A stretch of DNA of 64,000 bases from an uncultured Bacteroidales bacterium (lineage in GTDB: Bacteria > Bacteroidota > Bacteroidia > Bacteroidales > UBA932). Under the pieces are notes generated by a model. That model worked only from the letters and a program-made list of their open reading frames with translations, was not told where the DNA came from and ran no database searches. The stretch is taken from contig CAJONC010000003.1 of NCBI GenBank assembly GCA_905235675.1, positions 1-64,000 of the forward strand, written 5' to 3'. Each line of letters starts with the position of its first letter. Position 1 is the first letter of the stretch. Made by a program: the position numbers and the translations under genes. Of this stretch, positions 25,992 through 34,207 are shown in pieces.

Positions 25992-27662
25992 ATGTACAAA
26001 AGACCTGCGGCTCCCAGGGCCGAACATTTTCTGGGCAAACTTCAGAAGAGCATGACTCTCTGGTGGAACGAACTTGCAGTATGCGATTATCACGGGCAGC
26101 AGTATACCTTCGGCACCCTCGCCCGCAGAATCGAGCGCATTCATCTGGCTTTCGAGTCTGTCGGCATCAAGAAAGGCGACAAGGTGGCCCTCTGCGGCAA
26201 GAACTCCGCAAACTGGGCGGTTTCCTTCCTCTCGATCAGCACCTACGAAGGCGTCGTGGTCCCTCTCCTTTCCGACTTCCTTCCCGAAGCGGTGGAGCGC
26301 CTTACCGACCACTCCGACAGCGTAGTCCTCTTCACCGATCCCGAACTCTTCGACAAACTCGATATCGCCAGGATTCCCCAGTTGCGCTACGTCATCAGCC
26401 TTGCCGATTTCATGCCCCTGTGGGGCAAGGACGATGAGCTGATGAAGGCGTACACCACCCTCGACGAGCGCTTCAACGCCAAATTTCCCGACGGGTTCGA
26501 CGCCTCCAAGCTGAATTATCCTACCGACAACGACAAGGAACTCGCCGTCATCAACTACACCTCCGGTTCCACCGGCAACCCCAAGGGTGTAATGCTCCGC
26601 TACGAATGCTTCAGCGCTACCATCGACTTCGGCCAGCGCTACATTCCCTGCAGCAATGAAGACAATATAGTCTCCATGCTTCCCATGGGCCATATCTACG
26701 GCCTTACATACGAATTCCTCTATCCCCTCATCAGCGGCGTAACCGTCTACTATCTCGGCAAGACGCCTTCCCCTTCACTGCTGCTCAAGGCAATGCAGGA
26801 AGTGCAGCCTTACATAGTGATTACCGTTCCGCTCGTGATGGAAAAGGTATACAAGTCCTCCATCAAGCCCGTGCTCGGCAAGCCCGCCATGAAGCTGCTT
26901 ACCGCCATTCCCGGGGTCAATGGAGTCATTTATAAGAAAGTAGGTGAAAAACTTCAGTCCGCATTCGGCGGCAAGGTCCGCGAATTCGTCATGGGCGGCG
27001 CGGCCCTCAACCCCGAGGTGGAGAATTGTTTCAGGAAAATCAAACTTCCTTATACCGTGGGTTACGGTATGACGGAAGCTGCCCCGCTACTTGCCTATGA
27101 ACATCCTACTTTATACGCGCAGGGTTCCTGCGGAAAGGCAGTGGACTGCGCCGACGTGCGCATAGATTCGGAAGATCCCGAACACATCGCCGGAGAAATC
27201 CAGGCCAGGGGAACGAACGTCTGCAGCGGATATTACAAGTATCCCGAAGCTGATTCAGCAGTGTTTACCGCCGACGGTTACCTGCACACGGGAGACCTTG
27301 GCACCATTGACGCCAACGGCAACATCTTCATCCGCGGCCGATCCAAGAGCATGATACTCGGCCCCAGCGGACAGAACATCTATCCCGAAGAGGTCGAGGC
27401 TGCCGTGAACCAGCGTCCTTTCGTTTCCGAAAGTGTGGTGGTTGACCGTGCCGGCAAACTTGTCGCACTCGTGTATCTCGATTCCGAAGGCATCAAAAAG
27501 GCGGGACTCGACGAAGAAGCCATCTCCGACATTCCCGAGCAGGTACGCCGCGGTGCAAACAGGCATCTCCCCGGATACAGCCAGATTACCAAGGTGGAAG
27601 TCGTGCTCCAGCCTTTCGAAAAAACACCGAAGATGAGCATCAAGCGCTTCCTCTACAAGTAA
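25992..27662 (+). CDS. AMP-binding acyl-CoA synthetase (long-chain fatty acid-CoA ligase type)
   Basis: A 556-residue adenylate-forming enzyme. The AMP/P-loop signature is 'VINYTSGSTGNPKGVML'. Motif A5 is 'TVGYGMTEAAPLLAYE', motif A7 'YLHTGDLGTIDANGNIFIRG', and the hinge and catalytic lysine region 'NIYPEEVEAAVNQR' through the terminal 'EKTPKMSIKRFLYK'. All core motifs for adenylation and thioester formation are present. The length and the A5 region suit medium/long-chain fatty acid activation in the cytoplasm. The exact chain length is not readable. It has its own promoter and ends 24 bases before a strong hairpin, so it is monocistronic. Confidence 0.9.
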   Translation: MYKRPAAPRAEHFLGKLQKSMTLWWNELAVCDYHGQQYTFGTLARRIERIHLAFESVGIKKGDKVALCGKNSANWAVSFLSISTYEGVVVPLLSDFLPEAVERLTDHSDSVVLFTDPELFDKLDIARIPQLRYVISLADFMPLWGKDDELMKAYTTLDERFNAKFPDGFDASKLNYPTDNDKELAVINYTSGSTGNPKGVMLRYECFSATIDFGQRYIPCSNEDNIVSMLPMGHIYGLTYEFLYPLISGVTVYYLGKTPSPSLLLKAMQEVQPYIVITVPLVMEKVYKSSIKPVLGKPAMKLLTAIPGVNGVIYKKVGEKLQSAFGGKVREFVMGGAALNPEVENCFRKIKLPYTVGYGMTEAAPLLAYEHPTLYAQGSCGKAVDCADVRIDSEDPEHIAGEIQARGTNVCSGYYKYPEADSAVFTADGYLHTGDLGTIDANGNIFIRGRSKSMILGPSGQNIYPEEVEAAVNQRPFVSESVVVDRAGKLVALVYLDSEGIKKAGLDEEAISDIPEQVRRGANRHLPGYSQITKVEVVLQPFEKTPKMSIKRFLYK

Positions 27663-27685
27663 AATCTCGAAAATAATCCTTATCT

Positions 27686-27718
27686 TGCACTCTTGCTGGT
27701 TCAAGAGTGCATTTTTTT
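27686..27718 (+). terminator. Strong intrinsic terminator whose T-run touches the lysA start codon
   Basis: TGCACTCTTG / CAAGAGTGCA is a perfect 10-bp stem with a six-base loop, followed by seven Ts (27712-27718). The next three bases are the lysA ATG. It ends the acyl-CoA ligase transcript and may also act as an attenuator for lysA. Confidence 0.85.
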
Positions 27719-28873
27719 ATGTTGAAGTTCAAGAATCCCCAGAGAATCCAGAATCTCGAAACGCCATTCTGGTATTACGATATGGACCTTTTCCGCGCAA
27801 CGGTCGCGGCAGTGGTGGCGGCGTCGCGGAAGTACGACGTCAAGGTGCATTATTCCATCAAGGCGAACACCGAAAAGCGCCTGGTGGAGGTGCTGAAAGA
27901 CAATGGAATAGGTATAGACTGCGTCAGCGGAAACGAAGTCCGCTGGTCGATAGTGAACGGTGTGGACCCTTCCGGAATCGTTTTCGCCGGTGTGGGGAAA
28001 AGCGACAGGGAGATACTCTATGCAATGCAGGTGGGGATAGCTTCCTTCAACTGCGAATCCCTCGAAGAACTCGAGATTATCGAGGGCATAGCGGCCAAGG
28101 AGGGGCTCATCGCCAATGTGTCGCTGCGCATCAATCCCGAGGTGGACGCCAAAACCCACAAATTCATCACCACCGGCCTTGAAATGGACAAGTTCGGCAT
28201 ACCCAGGAGGATGATGGGCCGTGCGGTGGAGATACTCAGGAACAGCCCTCACCTGAATTTCAGGGGCCTGCATTTCCATATAGGCTCGCAGATTACCGAC
28301 GTGGAGAATGTTTTCGCCAATGAATGCCGCAGCGCGAGGAGCATAATATCCTTCTTTGAAGAGAACGGATTGAAAGTGGCGAACGTGGACCTCGGAGGAG
28401 GCCTGGGCATAGATTACCACAATCCCGACAGCCACGCCATTCCCGAATTCGACCTTTGGTTCCGCACCCTGAGGGACCATCTTCCCCTGCGTCCCGACCA
28501 GCAGCTGCATGTGGAGCCGGGACGGTCGATAGCCGGCCAGTGCGTGAGCCTTATCTCCAGGGTGATTCTCGTAAAGGAAGGAGAAAAGAAGAACTTCGTT
28601 ATCCTCGATACCGGAATGAACGACCTGCTGCGCCCCGCCCTTTACGGCGCATATCACAAGATTGAGAACCTCGACGGCGCAGGGCGGGAACTCCGCCTGT
28701 ACGATATCGCAGGGCCAATCTGCGAGAGCGCGGACGTGCTTGCCGAAGACCGCGTGCTGCCGGAAACCCGCAGGGGGGACCTGATTGCGATACGCAGCGC
28801 CGGAGCATACGGCTCGGTAATGAGCAGCAGCTACAACATGCGCGACCGGGCCTATTCGGTTTTCTCGGATTAA
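27719..28873 (+). CDS. lysA: Diaminopimelate decarboxylase
   Basis: A 384-residue PLP enzyme making L-lysine from meso-diaminopimelate. The start ATG at 27719 is preferred over the track GTG at 27707, which lies inside the hairpin arm; 'MLKFKNPQRIQNLETPFWYY' matches the Bacteroidetes LysA opening. The PLP lysine is in 'VHYSIKANTEKRLV', the phosphate-binding glycines in 'VDLGGGLGIDYHN', the arginine in 'HVEPGRSIAG', and the substrate cysteine in 'GPICESADVLAEDR'. It is complete. It has no room for a conventional ribosome-binding site. Confidence 0.94.
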   Translation: MLKFKNPQRIQNLETPFWYYDMDLFRATVAAVVAASRKYDVKVHYSIKANTEKRLVEVLKDNGIGIDCVSGNEVRWSIVNGVDPSGIVFAGVGKSDREILYAMQVGIASFNCESLEELEIIEGIAAKEGLIANVSLRINPEVDAKTHKFITTGLEMDKFGIPRRMMGRAVEILRNSPHLNFRGLHFHIGSQITDVENVFANECRSARSIISFFEENGLKVANVDLGGGLGIDYHNPDSHAIPEFDLWFRTLRDHLPLRPDQQLHVEPGRSIAGQCVSLISRVILVKEGEKKNFVILDTGMNDLLRPALYGAYHKIENLDGAGRELRLYDIAGPICESADVLAEDRVLPETRRGDLIAIRSAGAYGSVMSSSYNMRDRAYSVFSD

Positions 28874-28878
28874 TTTAT

Positions 28879-28886
28879 TAAATTTG
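28879..28886 (+). promoter_or_regulatory. Putative -7 box (TAAATTTG) for the ADP-ribosylglycohydrolase-GH106 operon
   Basis: TAAATTTG ends 28 bases before the ATG at 28915 and begins just after the lysA stop. A TTG at -33 is lacking. Confidence 0.45.
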
Positions 28887-28914
28887 ACTCCCCGAAACAA
28901 TTCAGAACATATAT

Positions 28915-30501
28915 ATGAGACATCGCAGTATCATTGCTTTTGCGGCAGGGGCCATGGTCCTCGCCACGGTTTGCGGCGTGAATGCAGACGCCAAGTCGAA
29001 GAAAACCAAGAAGTCAGCCACCGTCATACCCGCCGAGGTGACACTCAGCAAGCAGGTGCTCCAGGACAAGATCCGCGGCGCCTGGGCGGGCCAGGTGATA
29101 GGATGCACCTACGGCGGCCCCACCGAATTCAAATATTCGAACTTCATCCCTGATGAATACGTTATTGAATGGGATGAGCATAAGGTCAAATGGTGGTACG
29201 ATCATGCTCCCGGATTGTACGATGACGTCTATATGGATCTCACCTTCGTGGAGGTATTCGACCGTGAAGGGCTCGACGCCCCCGTGGAATCGTTTGCAAA
29301 GGCATTCGCCAATGCCGGTTATCCCCTCTGGCATGCCAACCTGCAGGCTCGCTACAACATACTGCACGGCATCATGCCCCCTGAATCCGGCGACTGGCGC
29401 CATAACTCCCACGCCGACGACATCGACTTCCAGATTGAAGCCGACTATGCGGGCATAATGGCTCCGGGCATGATAAATGCCGCCACCGGATACACCGATG
29501 AAATCGGCCATATAATGAACTACGGCGACGGCTGGTACGGCGGTGTGTATGTAGCCGCGATGTATGCCCTCGCATTTGTCACCGACGACATCCCCTTCAT
29601 CGTCAGGGAAGCCCTCAAGACCATTCCTGCTGAGAGCCGCTATTACAAATGCATGGCCGACGTCATCAAATGGTGGGAGCAGTATCCCGACGACTGGCAC
29701 ATCACCTGGGCCCTCGCGAATGAGAAGTACGGCTTTGACATTGGCTGCCCCGGCGGCTTCAACTCCGCGTTCAACATCGACGCGGTAATCAACAGCGCCT
29801 ACATAATCATCGGCCTGCTCTACGGCCAGGGCAATTTCTACCGCACAATCGACATTTCGACACGCTGCGGCTACGATTCCGACTGCAACCCTGCATCCGC
29901 CGCAGGCATACTCGGCACCATACTCGGCTTCAACAACATTCCCGAATACTGGAAACTTCCCATCTACGAAGTCGAGGACCGCGATTTCAAATACACCGAT
30001 ATCTCCCTCAACCGCGCCTGCAAAATGAGCTTCAAGCAGGCCCTGCAGGTGATTGAAAAGAACGGCGGCGCAATCGACGGGCCCACCGTCACCATCAGGA
30101 CACAAAAGCCTCAGGCTGTGCGCCTGGAACAGGGATTCGAAGGCCACTGGCCCGTAGCGAAGAAGGATATCAAGCAGACTCCTTACAAGATGGGAGAATA
30201 CAGTTTCGAAGGCAAGGGAGCCGTGCTCACCTATCATTTCACCCTTCCCACACCCTACAACGTTACCGGCTACGAAGCCAATATCGAGGTATGGCTGGAC
30301 GGCAGCCTCTGCAAGACCATCCTCCTTCCCACTTCGGGCAACGGCCAGAGCCGCGAAATCTGCGGAATCTGGGATCTGCCTCTCGGGGAGCACAAAGTCG
30401 CCCTTCGATGGACCAACAAGCCCGACGACATCAACATGGTGGTCGACAACATCGTCATCTATTCCGACAAGCCCGCACCCGTAAAGCACGTTGACAAATG
30501 A
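28915..30501 (+). CDS. Secreted ADP-ribosylglycohydrolase-fold protein
   Basis: A 528-residue protein with a signal-peptide-like N-terminus (MRHRSIIAFAAGAMVLATVC). The fold opens 'KIRGAWAGQVIGCTYGGPTE', as in DraG-type enzymes. Metal ligands are seen in 'GLYDDVYMDLTFVEVF' (DDxxMD) and 'RCGYDSDCNPASAAGILG' (DSDxNPA). The last 130 residues form an extra beta domain ('YHFTLPTPYNVTGYEANIEV'). In Bacteroidetes such secreted members occur in glycan gene clusters and may cleave an N- or O-glycosidic bond in a sugar rather than ADP-ribose on protein. The stop overlaps the GH106 ATG by four bases, which supports a carbohydrate role. Confidence 0.82.
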   Translation: MRHRSIIAFAAGAMVLATVCGVNADAKSKKTKKSATVIPAEVTLSKQVLQDKIRGAWAGQVIGCTYGGPTEFKYSNFIPDEYVIEWDEHKVKWWYDHAPGLYDDVYMDLTFVEVFDREGLDAPVESFAKAFANAGYPLWHANLQARYNILHGIMPPESGDWRHNSHADDIDFQIEADYAGIMAPGMINAATGYTDEIGHIMNYGDGWYGGVYVAAMYALAFVTDDIPFIVREALKTIPAESRYYKCMADVIKWWEQYPDDWHITWALANEKYGFDIGCPGGFNSAFNIDAVINSAYIIIGLLYGQGNFYRTIDISTRCGYDSDCNPASAAGILGTILGFNNIPEYWKLPIYEVEDRDFKYTDISLNRACKMSFKQALQVIEKNGGAIDGPTVTIRTQKPQAVRLEQGFEGHWPVAKKDIKQTPYKMGEYSFEGKGAVLTYHFTLPTPYNVTGYEANIEVWLDGSLCKTILLPTSGNGQSREICGIWDLPLGEHKVALRWTNKPDDINMVVDNIVIYSDKPAPVKHVDK

Positions 30502-33323
30502 GAAAACTCTTTACCCTGATAGCAACCGCCGCGCTGGCACTTCCCCTCTTCGGGGCCACAAATTCAAAAACAGTCTGGCAGGCATTCCAGAACCCTTCCG
30601 ACGCCTACCGGCCCTATGTGCGCTGGTGGTGGAACGGCGACAGGGTGGACGAGGCTGAGATCCGCCGCGAACTGCGCCTGCTCAAGGATGCAGGCATAGC
30701 CGGCGTGGAGATTAATCCCATCTCCTTCCCCGGAAGGCAGGAAGACACCGTTGGCAAAAAGACCATGGTCTGGCTCAGCGACGAGTGGATAGATATGCTG
30801 GGAGTGGCTTTCGACGAGGCCAAGAAGCTCGGCATGACCTGCGACCTGATAGTTGGTTCGGGCTGGCCTTTCGGCGCCGAAAGCCTGCCCCGCGAGGAAC
30901 GCGCTTCGGTAATGCTCACCTACTGCGACAAGCTTTCTTCGGGAGTGGTCTATGAAAAGTCCCTGTTCCATGTATTCAAGGAACTCGATCCCAAAGTCAC
31001 CATTCCCAATCCCCGCCGTCAGCCCGAACTTCAGAAAGTGCTGATGGTGCCGGATCCCATAAATGACATTTCCGAGGCCGTGGACATCACTGACAAAGTA
31101 AAGGACGGCGTGCTGCGCGTGAAGGCTCCTGCAGGGAACTGGCAGCTTTACTACCTGGTGAAATATGAATCCTTCGCCAGCGTAATCAACGGCGCCCCGG
31201 GTGCCGCGGGCCCCATACTCGACCACATGAACGCGGCCGCCGTACGCAAGTATCTCGACCGCATGTCCGACAGGATAGAATCCAGGCTCGGCCCACTGTC
31301 CGACCATATACGTGCGACCTTCGTGGACAGCATGGAACTGGAAGGGGCCAACTGGACCGGCGATTTCGCCGAGGAGTTCAAGGCGCGCAGGGGATATGAT
31401 TTACTTCCCTGGCTGCCTTTCACCATGTTCAAGGTAAGGCGCCTCGGCGAGGTGGAAGACTTCAACTACGGCTGTGCCAAAGGCGAAAAATTCCAGGACA
31501 GGGTGAACCGCGCCCGTTACGACTTCGAACTTACCAAGGCCGAACTCCTCGAGGAGCGTTTTTTCAAGGTATATGAGCAATGGGCCCGTGATCACGGAGT
31601 AAAATCCCGTGCACAGGGCTATGGCTGCGGATTCTTCATTGAAGAGACTTCGATGGGCCTCGACATTCCCGAAGGGGAGTCCTGGACCACGAACTGGCTG
31701 CGCCATGTGGTAGGCGAGGAGATGGGCGACGAGGATTACCGCCGCGGCCGCGCCTATACCATGATAGACAAATATGTTTCTTCGGCGGCCCATCTTACCG
31801 GCAAGCGCCTGGTGAGCTGCGAAGAGATGACCAATACCTACAATGTGTTCTCCACTTCGCTGGAATACCTGAAGGTAGGATCCGACATGAGCTGCATCTC
31901 CGGAATAACCCATTCGGTTTGGCACGGATTCAACTATTCCCCCAAGGAGGCTCCGTTCCCCGGCTGGGTGCAGTACGGCAGCTATTACAACGAAAAGAAC
32001 ACCTGGTGGCCCTACTGGCATCTGCTGAACGACTACCGCGCCCGCCTGGGCGCCCTCGTCCGCAATGCCGACATGTATACCGACATTGCCATACTTCCCG
32101 CCAACGCCGACCTCTGGTCGACCATGGGTGTGCAGACCGAGCCCTTCCCCGTGAAGCTGAACGTACCCTATACCTCGCTTGTGTGGGAGGCCATCCACAA
32201 GAACGGTGGCGGCGCCGACTATGTTTCGGAAATTATCCTGAGGGATGCTACAGTGAAGAAAGGAAAGCTGTGCTACGGGCCTAAGAGCTACAGCGAGCTG
32301 TTCATGGTGGAAGTCGGCGGAACCACGGTTGAGGCTATGGAGAAGATACGCGAGTTCGTACTCGGCGGAGGCAGGGTGTTCTGCATAGAGAAGTATCCCG
32401 AGAAGTCCGTAGGAATGATGGGTGCCGAGGCGAGGGACGCCCGTATCAAGGCCATAGTCGAAGAACTTTCGGCGACGGGGCGTTTCATCCTTCTCCCCAA
32501 GCCTGAAGGGGATCATTTCCTGGAATGGTACACCGACCTTATGCATGAGTACAATCTCCCTCATTCTGTGGAGATAGGCACTCCGGATCGTTTCCTGCTG
32601 CAGAACCGCTATACCATGGACGACGGCAGCGATTTCTTCCTTTTCGTGAATGCCAGCCGCCTGGAAGGCAAGTCCACCGACATCACCTTCCCCGCGTCCG
32701 TGACAAAGGGGAGGAAGGGCTGGATATACGACCCTGCCACAGGCAAGCGTTATGCCCTCAAGCTGGATGCGTCCGGAAAACTGCATTTCGATTTCGGCCC
32801 TTCGGAGAGCTATGTGTTCATGTTCAACAGGATGGGAGGTTCCGCCCCCGCGTTCAGCCGCAAGCCTGTTTCCGGGGAGGATACCATCGAGTTGAAAGAC
32901 TGGAATGTGAGTTTCGTGAATCCCGAAGTTCCGGATGTTCCTTCCACGACCATGGCGGATCTCAAGGACCTGAAAGATACCGACGAATACAGGAATTTCA
33001 TGGGTGTAGCAACTTACACTACGGTCGTGAATGTCCCTGCCGGCAAGGCATTGCCCAAATATATGAATCTCGGCAATGTAGGATATATAGCCGAAGTGAA
33101 GGTTAACGGTAAGCCCGCGGGGCTGCACTGGTATGGAGAGCCTGTGTTGGATGTTTCAGGCCTGTTCACCACAGGGGACAATACGGTGGAGGTAAAGGTT
33201 ACGACGCTGATGAGCAATTATATGCAGACGCTCACCGATAACCGCAATGCCCAGCGCTTCGTGCTGCGCCGCAACACTCCTCTGAAGCCCGCCGGACTGA
33301 TAGGGCCTGTGAGGTTGTACTAG
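30498..33323 (+). CDS. GH106 family alpha-L-rhamnosidase-like glycosidase
   Basis: A 941-residue secreted enzyme (signal peptide ending LPLFGATN). It opens 'SDAYRPYVRWWWNGDRVDEA' and 'IRRELRLLKDAGIAGVEINP', the GH106 entrance to the barrel. Further GH106 landmarks are 'FVDSMELEGANWTGDFAEEF' and 'RLVSCEEMTNTYNV', with acidic residues in the active-site region. The C-terminal quarter has galactose-binding-like beta domains ('GNVGYIAEVKVNGKPAGLHW'). GH106 enzymes release terminal rhamnose from rhamnogalacturonan I and II. It is translationally coupled to the ADP-ribosylglycohydrolase-fold gene and ends 35 bases before the convergent EEP gene. Confidence 0.85.
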   Translation: MRKLFTLIATAALALPLFGATNSKTVWQAFQNPSDAYRPYVRWWWNGDRVDEAEIRRELRLLKDAGIAGVEINPISFPGRQEDTVGKKTMVWLSDEWIDMLGVAFDEAKKLGMTCDLIVGSGWPFGAESLPREERASVMLTYCDKLSSGVVYEKSLFHVFKELDPKVTIPNPRRQPELQKVLMVPDPINDISEAVDITDKVKDGVLRVKAPAGNWQLYYLVKYESFASVINGAPGAAGPILDHMNAAAVRKYLDRMSDRIESRLGPLSDHIRATFVDSMELEGANWTGDFAEEFKARRGYDLLPWLPFTMFKVRRLGEVEDFNYGCAKGEKFQDRVNRARYDFELTKAELLEERFFKVYEQWARDHGVKSRAQGYGCGFFIEETSMGLDIPEGESWTTNWLRHVVGEEMGDEDYRRGRAYTMIDKYVSSAAHLTGKRLVSCEEMTNTYNVFSTSLEYLKVGSDMSCISGITHSVWHGFNYSPKEAPFPGWVQYGSYYNEKNTWWPYWHLLNDYRARLGALVRNADMYTDIAILPANADLWSTMGVQTEPFPVKLNVPYTSLVWEAIHKNGGGADYVSEIILRDATVKKGKLCYGPKSYSELFMVEVGGTTVEAMEKIREFVLGGGRVFCIEKYPEKSVGMMGAEARDARIKAIVEELSATGRFILLPKPEGDHFLEWYTDLMHEYNLPHSVEIGTPDRFLLQNRYTMDDGSDFFLFVNASRLEGKSTDITFPASVTKGRKGWIYDPATGKRYALKLDASGKLHFDFGPSESYVFMFNRMGGSAPAFSRKPVSGEDTIELKDWNVSFVNPEVPDVPSTTMADLKDLKDTDEYRNFMGVATYTTVVNVPAGKALPKYMNLGNVGYIAEVKVNGKPAGLHWYGEPVLDVSGLFTTGDNTVEVKVTTLMSNYMQTLTDNRNAQRFVLRRNTPLKPAGLIGPVRLY

Positions 33324-33358
33324 TTTTTGGCATACACCTGTTCAAACCCCCATTTGCT

Positions 33359-34201
33359 TTACTTATATTCAAGCACGGATACTATAGGATAATGGTCTGA
33401 TACGTACTGTCTTTCAGCGTAAGGCTTGTCATCCGTATAAAACAGGGGCACGGAAGCAAAACCGGAAACATAGATATAATCTATCACATACTTTTCTTCC
33501 GGTGTCCTGGTGCCCCATCCGTGGTATGAACTCTTGTCGTCAGAGACTTTCGCTATCTTTCTTGCGCTTTCCATCTGCTTGTCAAGGTCGGTCAGGCACT
33601 CATCGTCCGGTAGAACATTGAAGTCTCCGGTCAGAACCATAGGATAGCCATCCGGATTCATGGAAGCAATACTGTCTACAAGAAGTTGAAGGCCATTCTT
33701 TCTGGCCTCGACTCCTTTATGGTCCAGATGGGTATTTACGAAGAAGAACATCTTACCGTTTCTCTTATCCTTCATAAGAGCCCAAGTTGCTGTCCTTCTG
33801 CAGGCGGCATCCCATCCGTAAGAAGGCACGTCGGGTGTTTCGGAGAGCCAATATGTTCCCCAGTCTACCATCTCGACAGTCCTGGCATTCCAGAAAATCG
33901 ACATATGCTCGCCCTTGGATATTCCGTCATCGCGCCCAACACCCACGTTCTTGTAGTCAGGAGCCTCAGCACTTATATAATCCAGCTGATTGGAGAGGGC
34001 TTCCTGCACCCCAAAAACATCAGGCTTCACATCCGCAAGCATCGCTATCGTTGCCTGTTTCCTCAAATCCCAGGCATTTTCACCATCTTTTGGCGTATCA
34101 TAGCGGATGTTATAGGACATCACCGTGAGTTGGTTAGAGTCACTGCAAGAAGCAATAAAGAACAAAGACGCAACAGTCGCAAACAATACAATCCTTTTCA
34201 T
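33359..34201 (-). CDS. Endonuclease/exonuclease/phosphatase (EEP) family lipoprotein
   Basis: A 280-residue lipoprotein (MKRIVLFATVASLFFIASCS). The EEP fold is clear: 'LTVMSYNIRYDTPKDGENAW', the metal Glu in 'DVFGVQEAL', the His in 'FVNTHLDHKG', the Asp/Asn in 'MVLTGDFNVLPDD' and the final 'QYVSDHYPIVSVLE'. All catalytic residues are present. Members cleave phosphoester bonds of very different substrates, from DNA to inositol phosphates and sphingomyelin. As an anchored extracytoplasmic protein at the end of an operon with two other phosphodiesterase-type enzymes and a rhamnosidase, it more likely works on a glycan phosphate or phospholipid headgroup. Confidence 0.85.
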   Translation of the reverse strand: MKRIVLFATVASLFFIASCSDSNQLTVMSYNIRYDTPKDGENAWDLRKQATIAMLADVKPDVFGVQEALSNQLDYISAEAPDYKNVGVGRDDGISKGEHMSIFWNARTVEMVDWGTYWLSETPDVPSYGWDAACRRTATWALMKDKRNGKMFFFVNTHLDHKGVEARKNGLQLLVDSIASMNPDGYPMVLTGDFNVLPDDECLTDLDKQMESARKIAKVSDDKSSYHGWGTRTPEEKYVIDYIYVSGFASVPLFYTDDKPYAERQYVSDHYPIVSVLEYK

Positions 34202-34207
34202 CTCAGA

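Noticed and set aside
29014-30489. 491-residue minus-strand ORF
   Set aside because: Antisense of the ADP-ribosylglycohydrolase-fold gene.
31401-33128. 575-residue minus-strand ORF
   Set aside because: Antisense of GH106.
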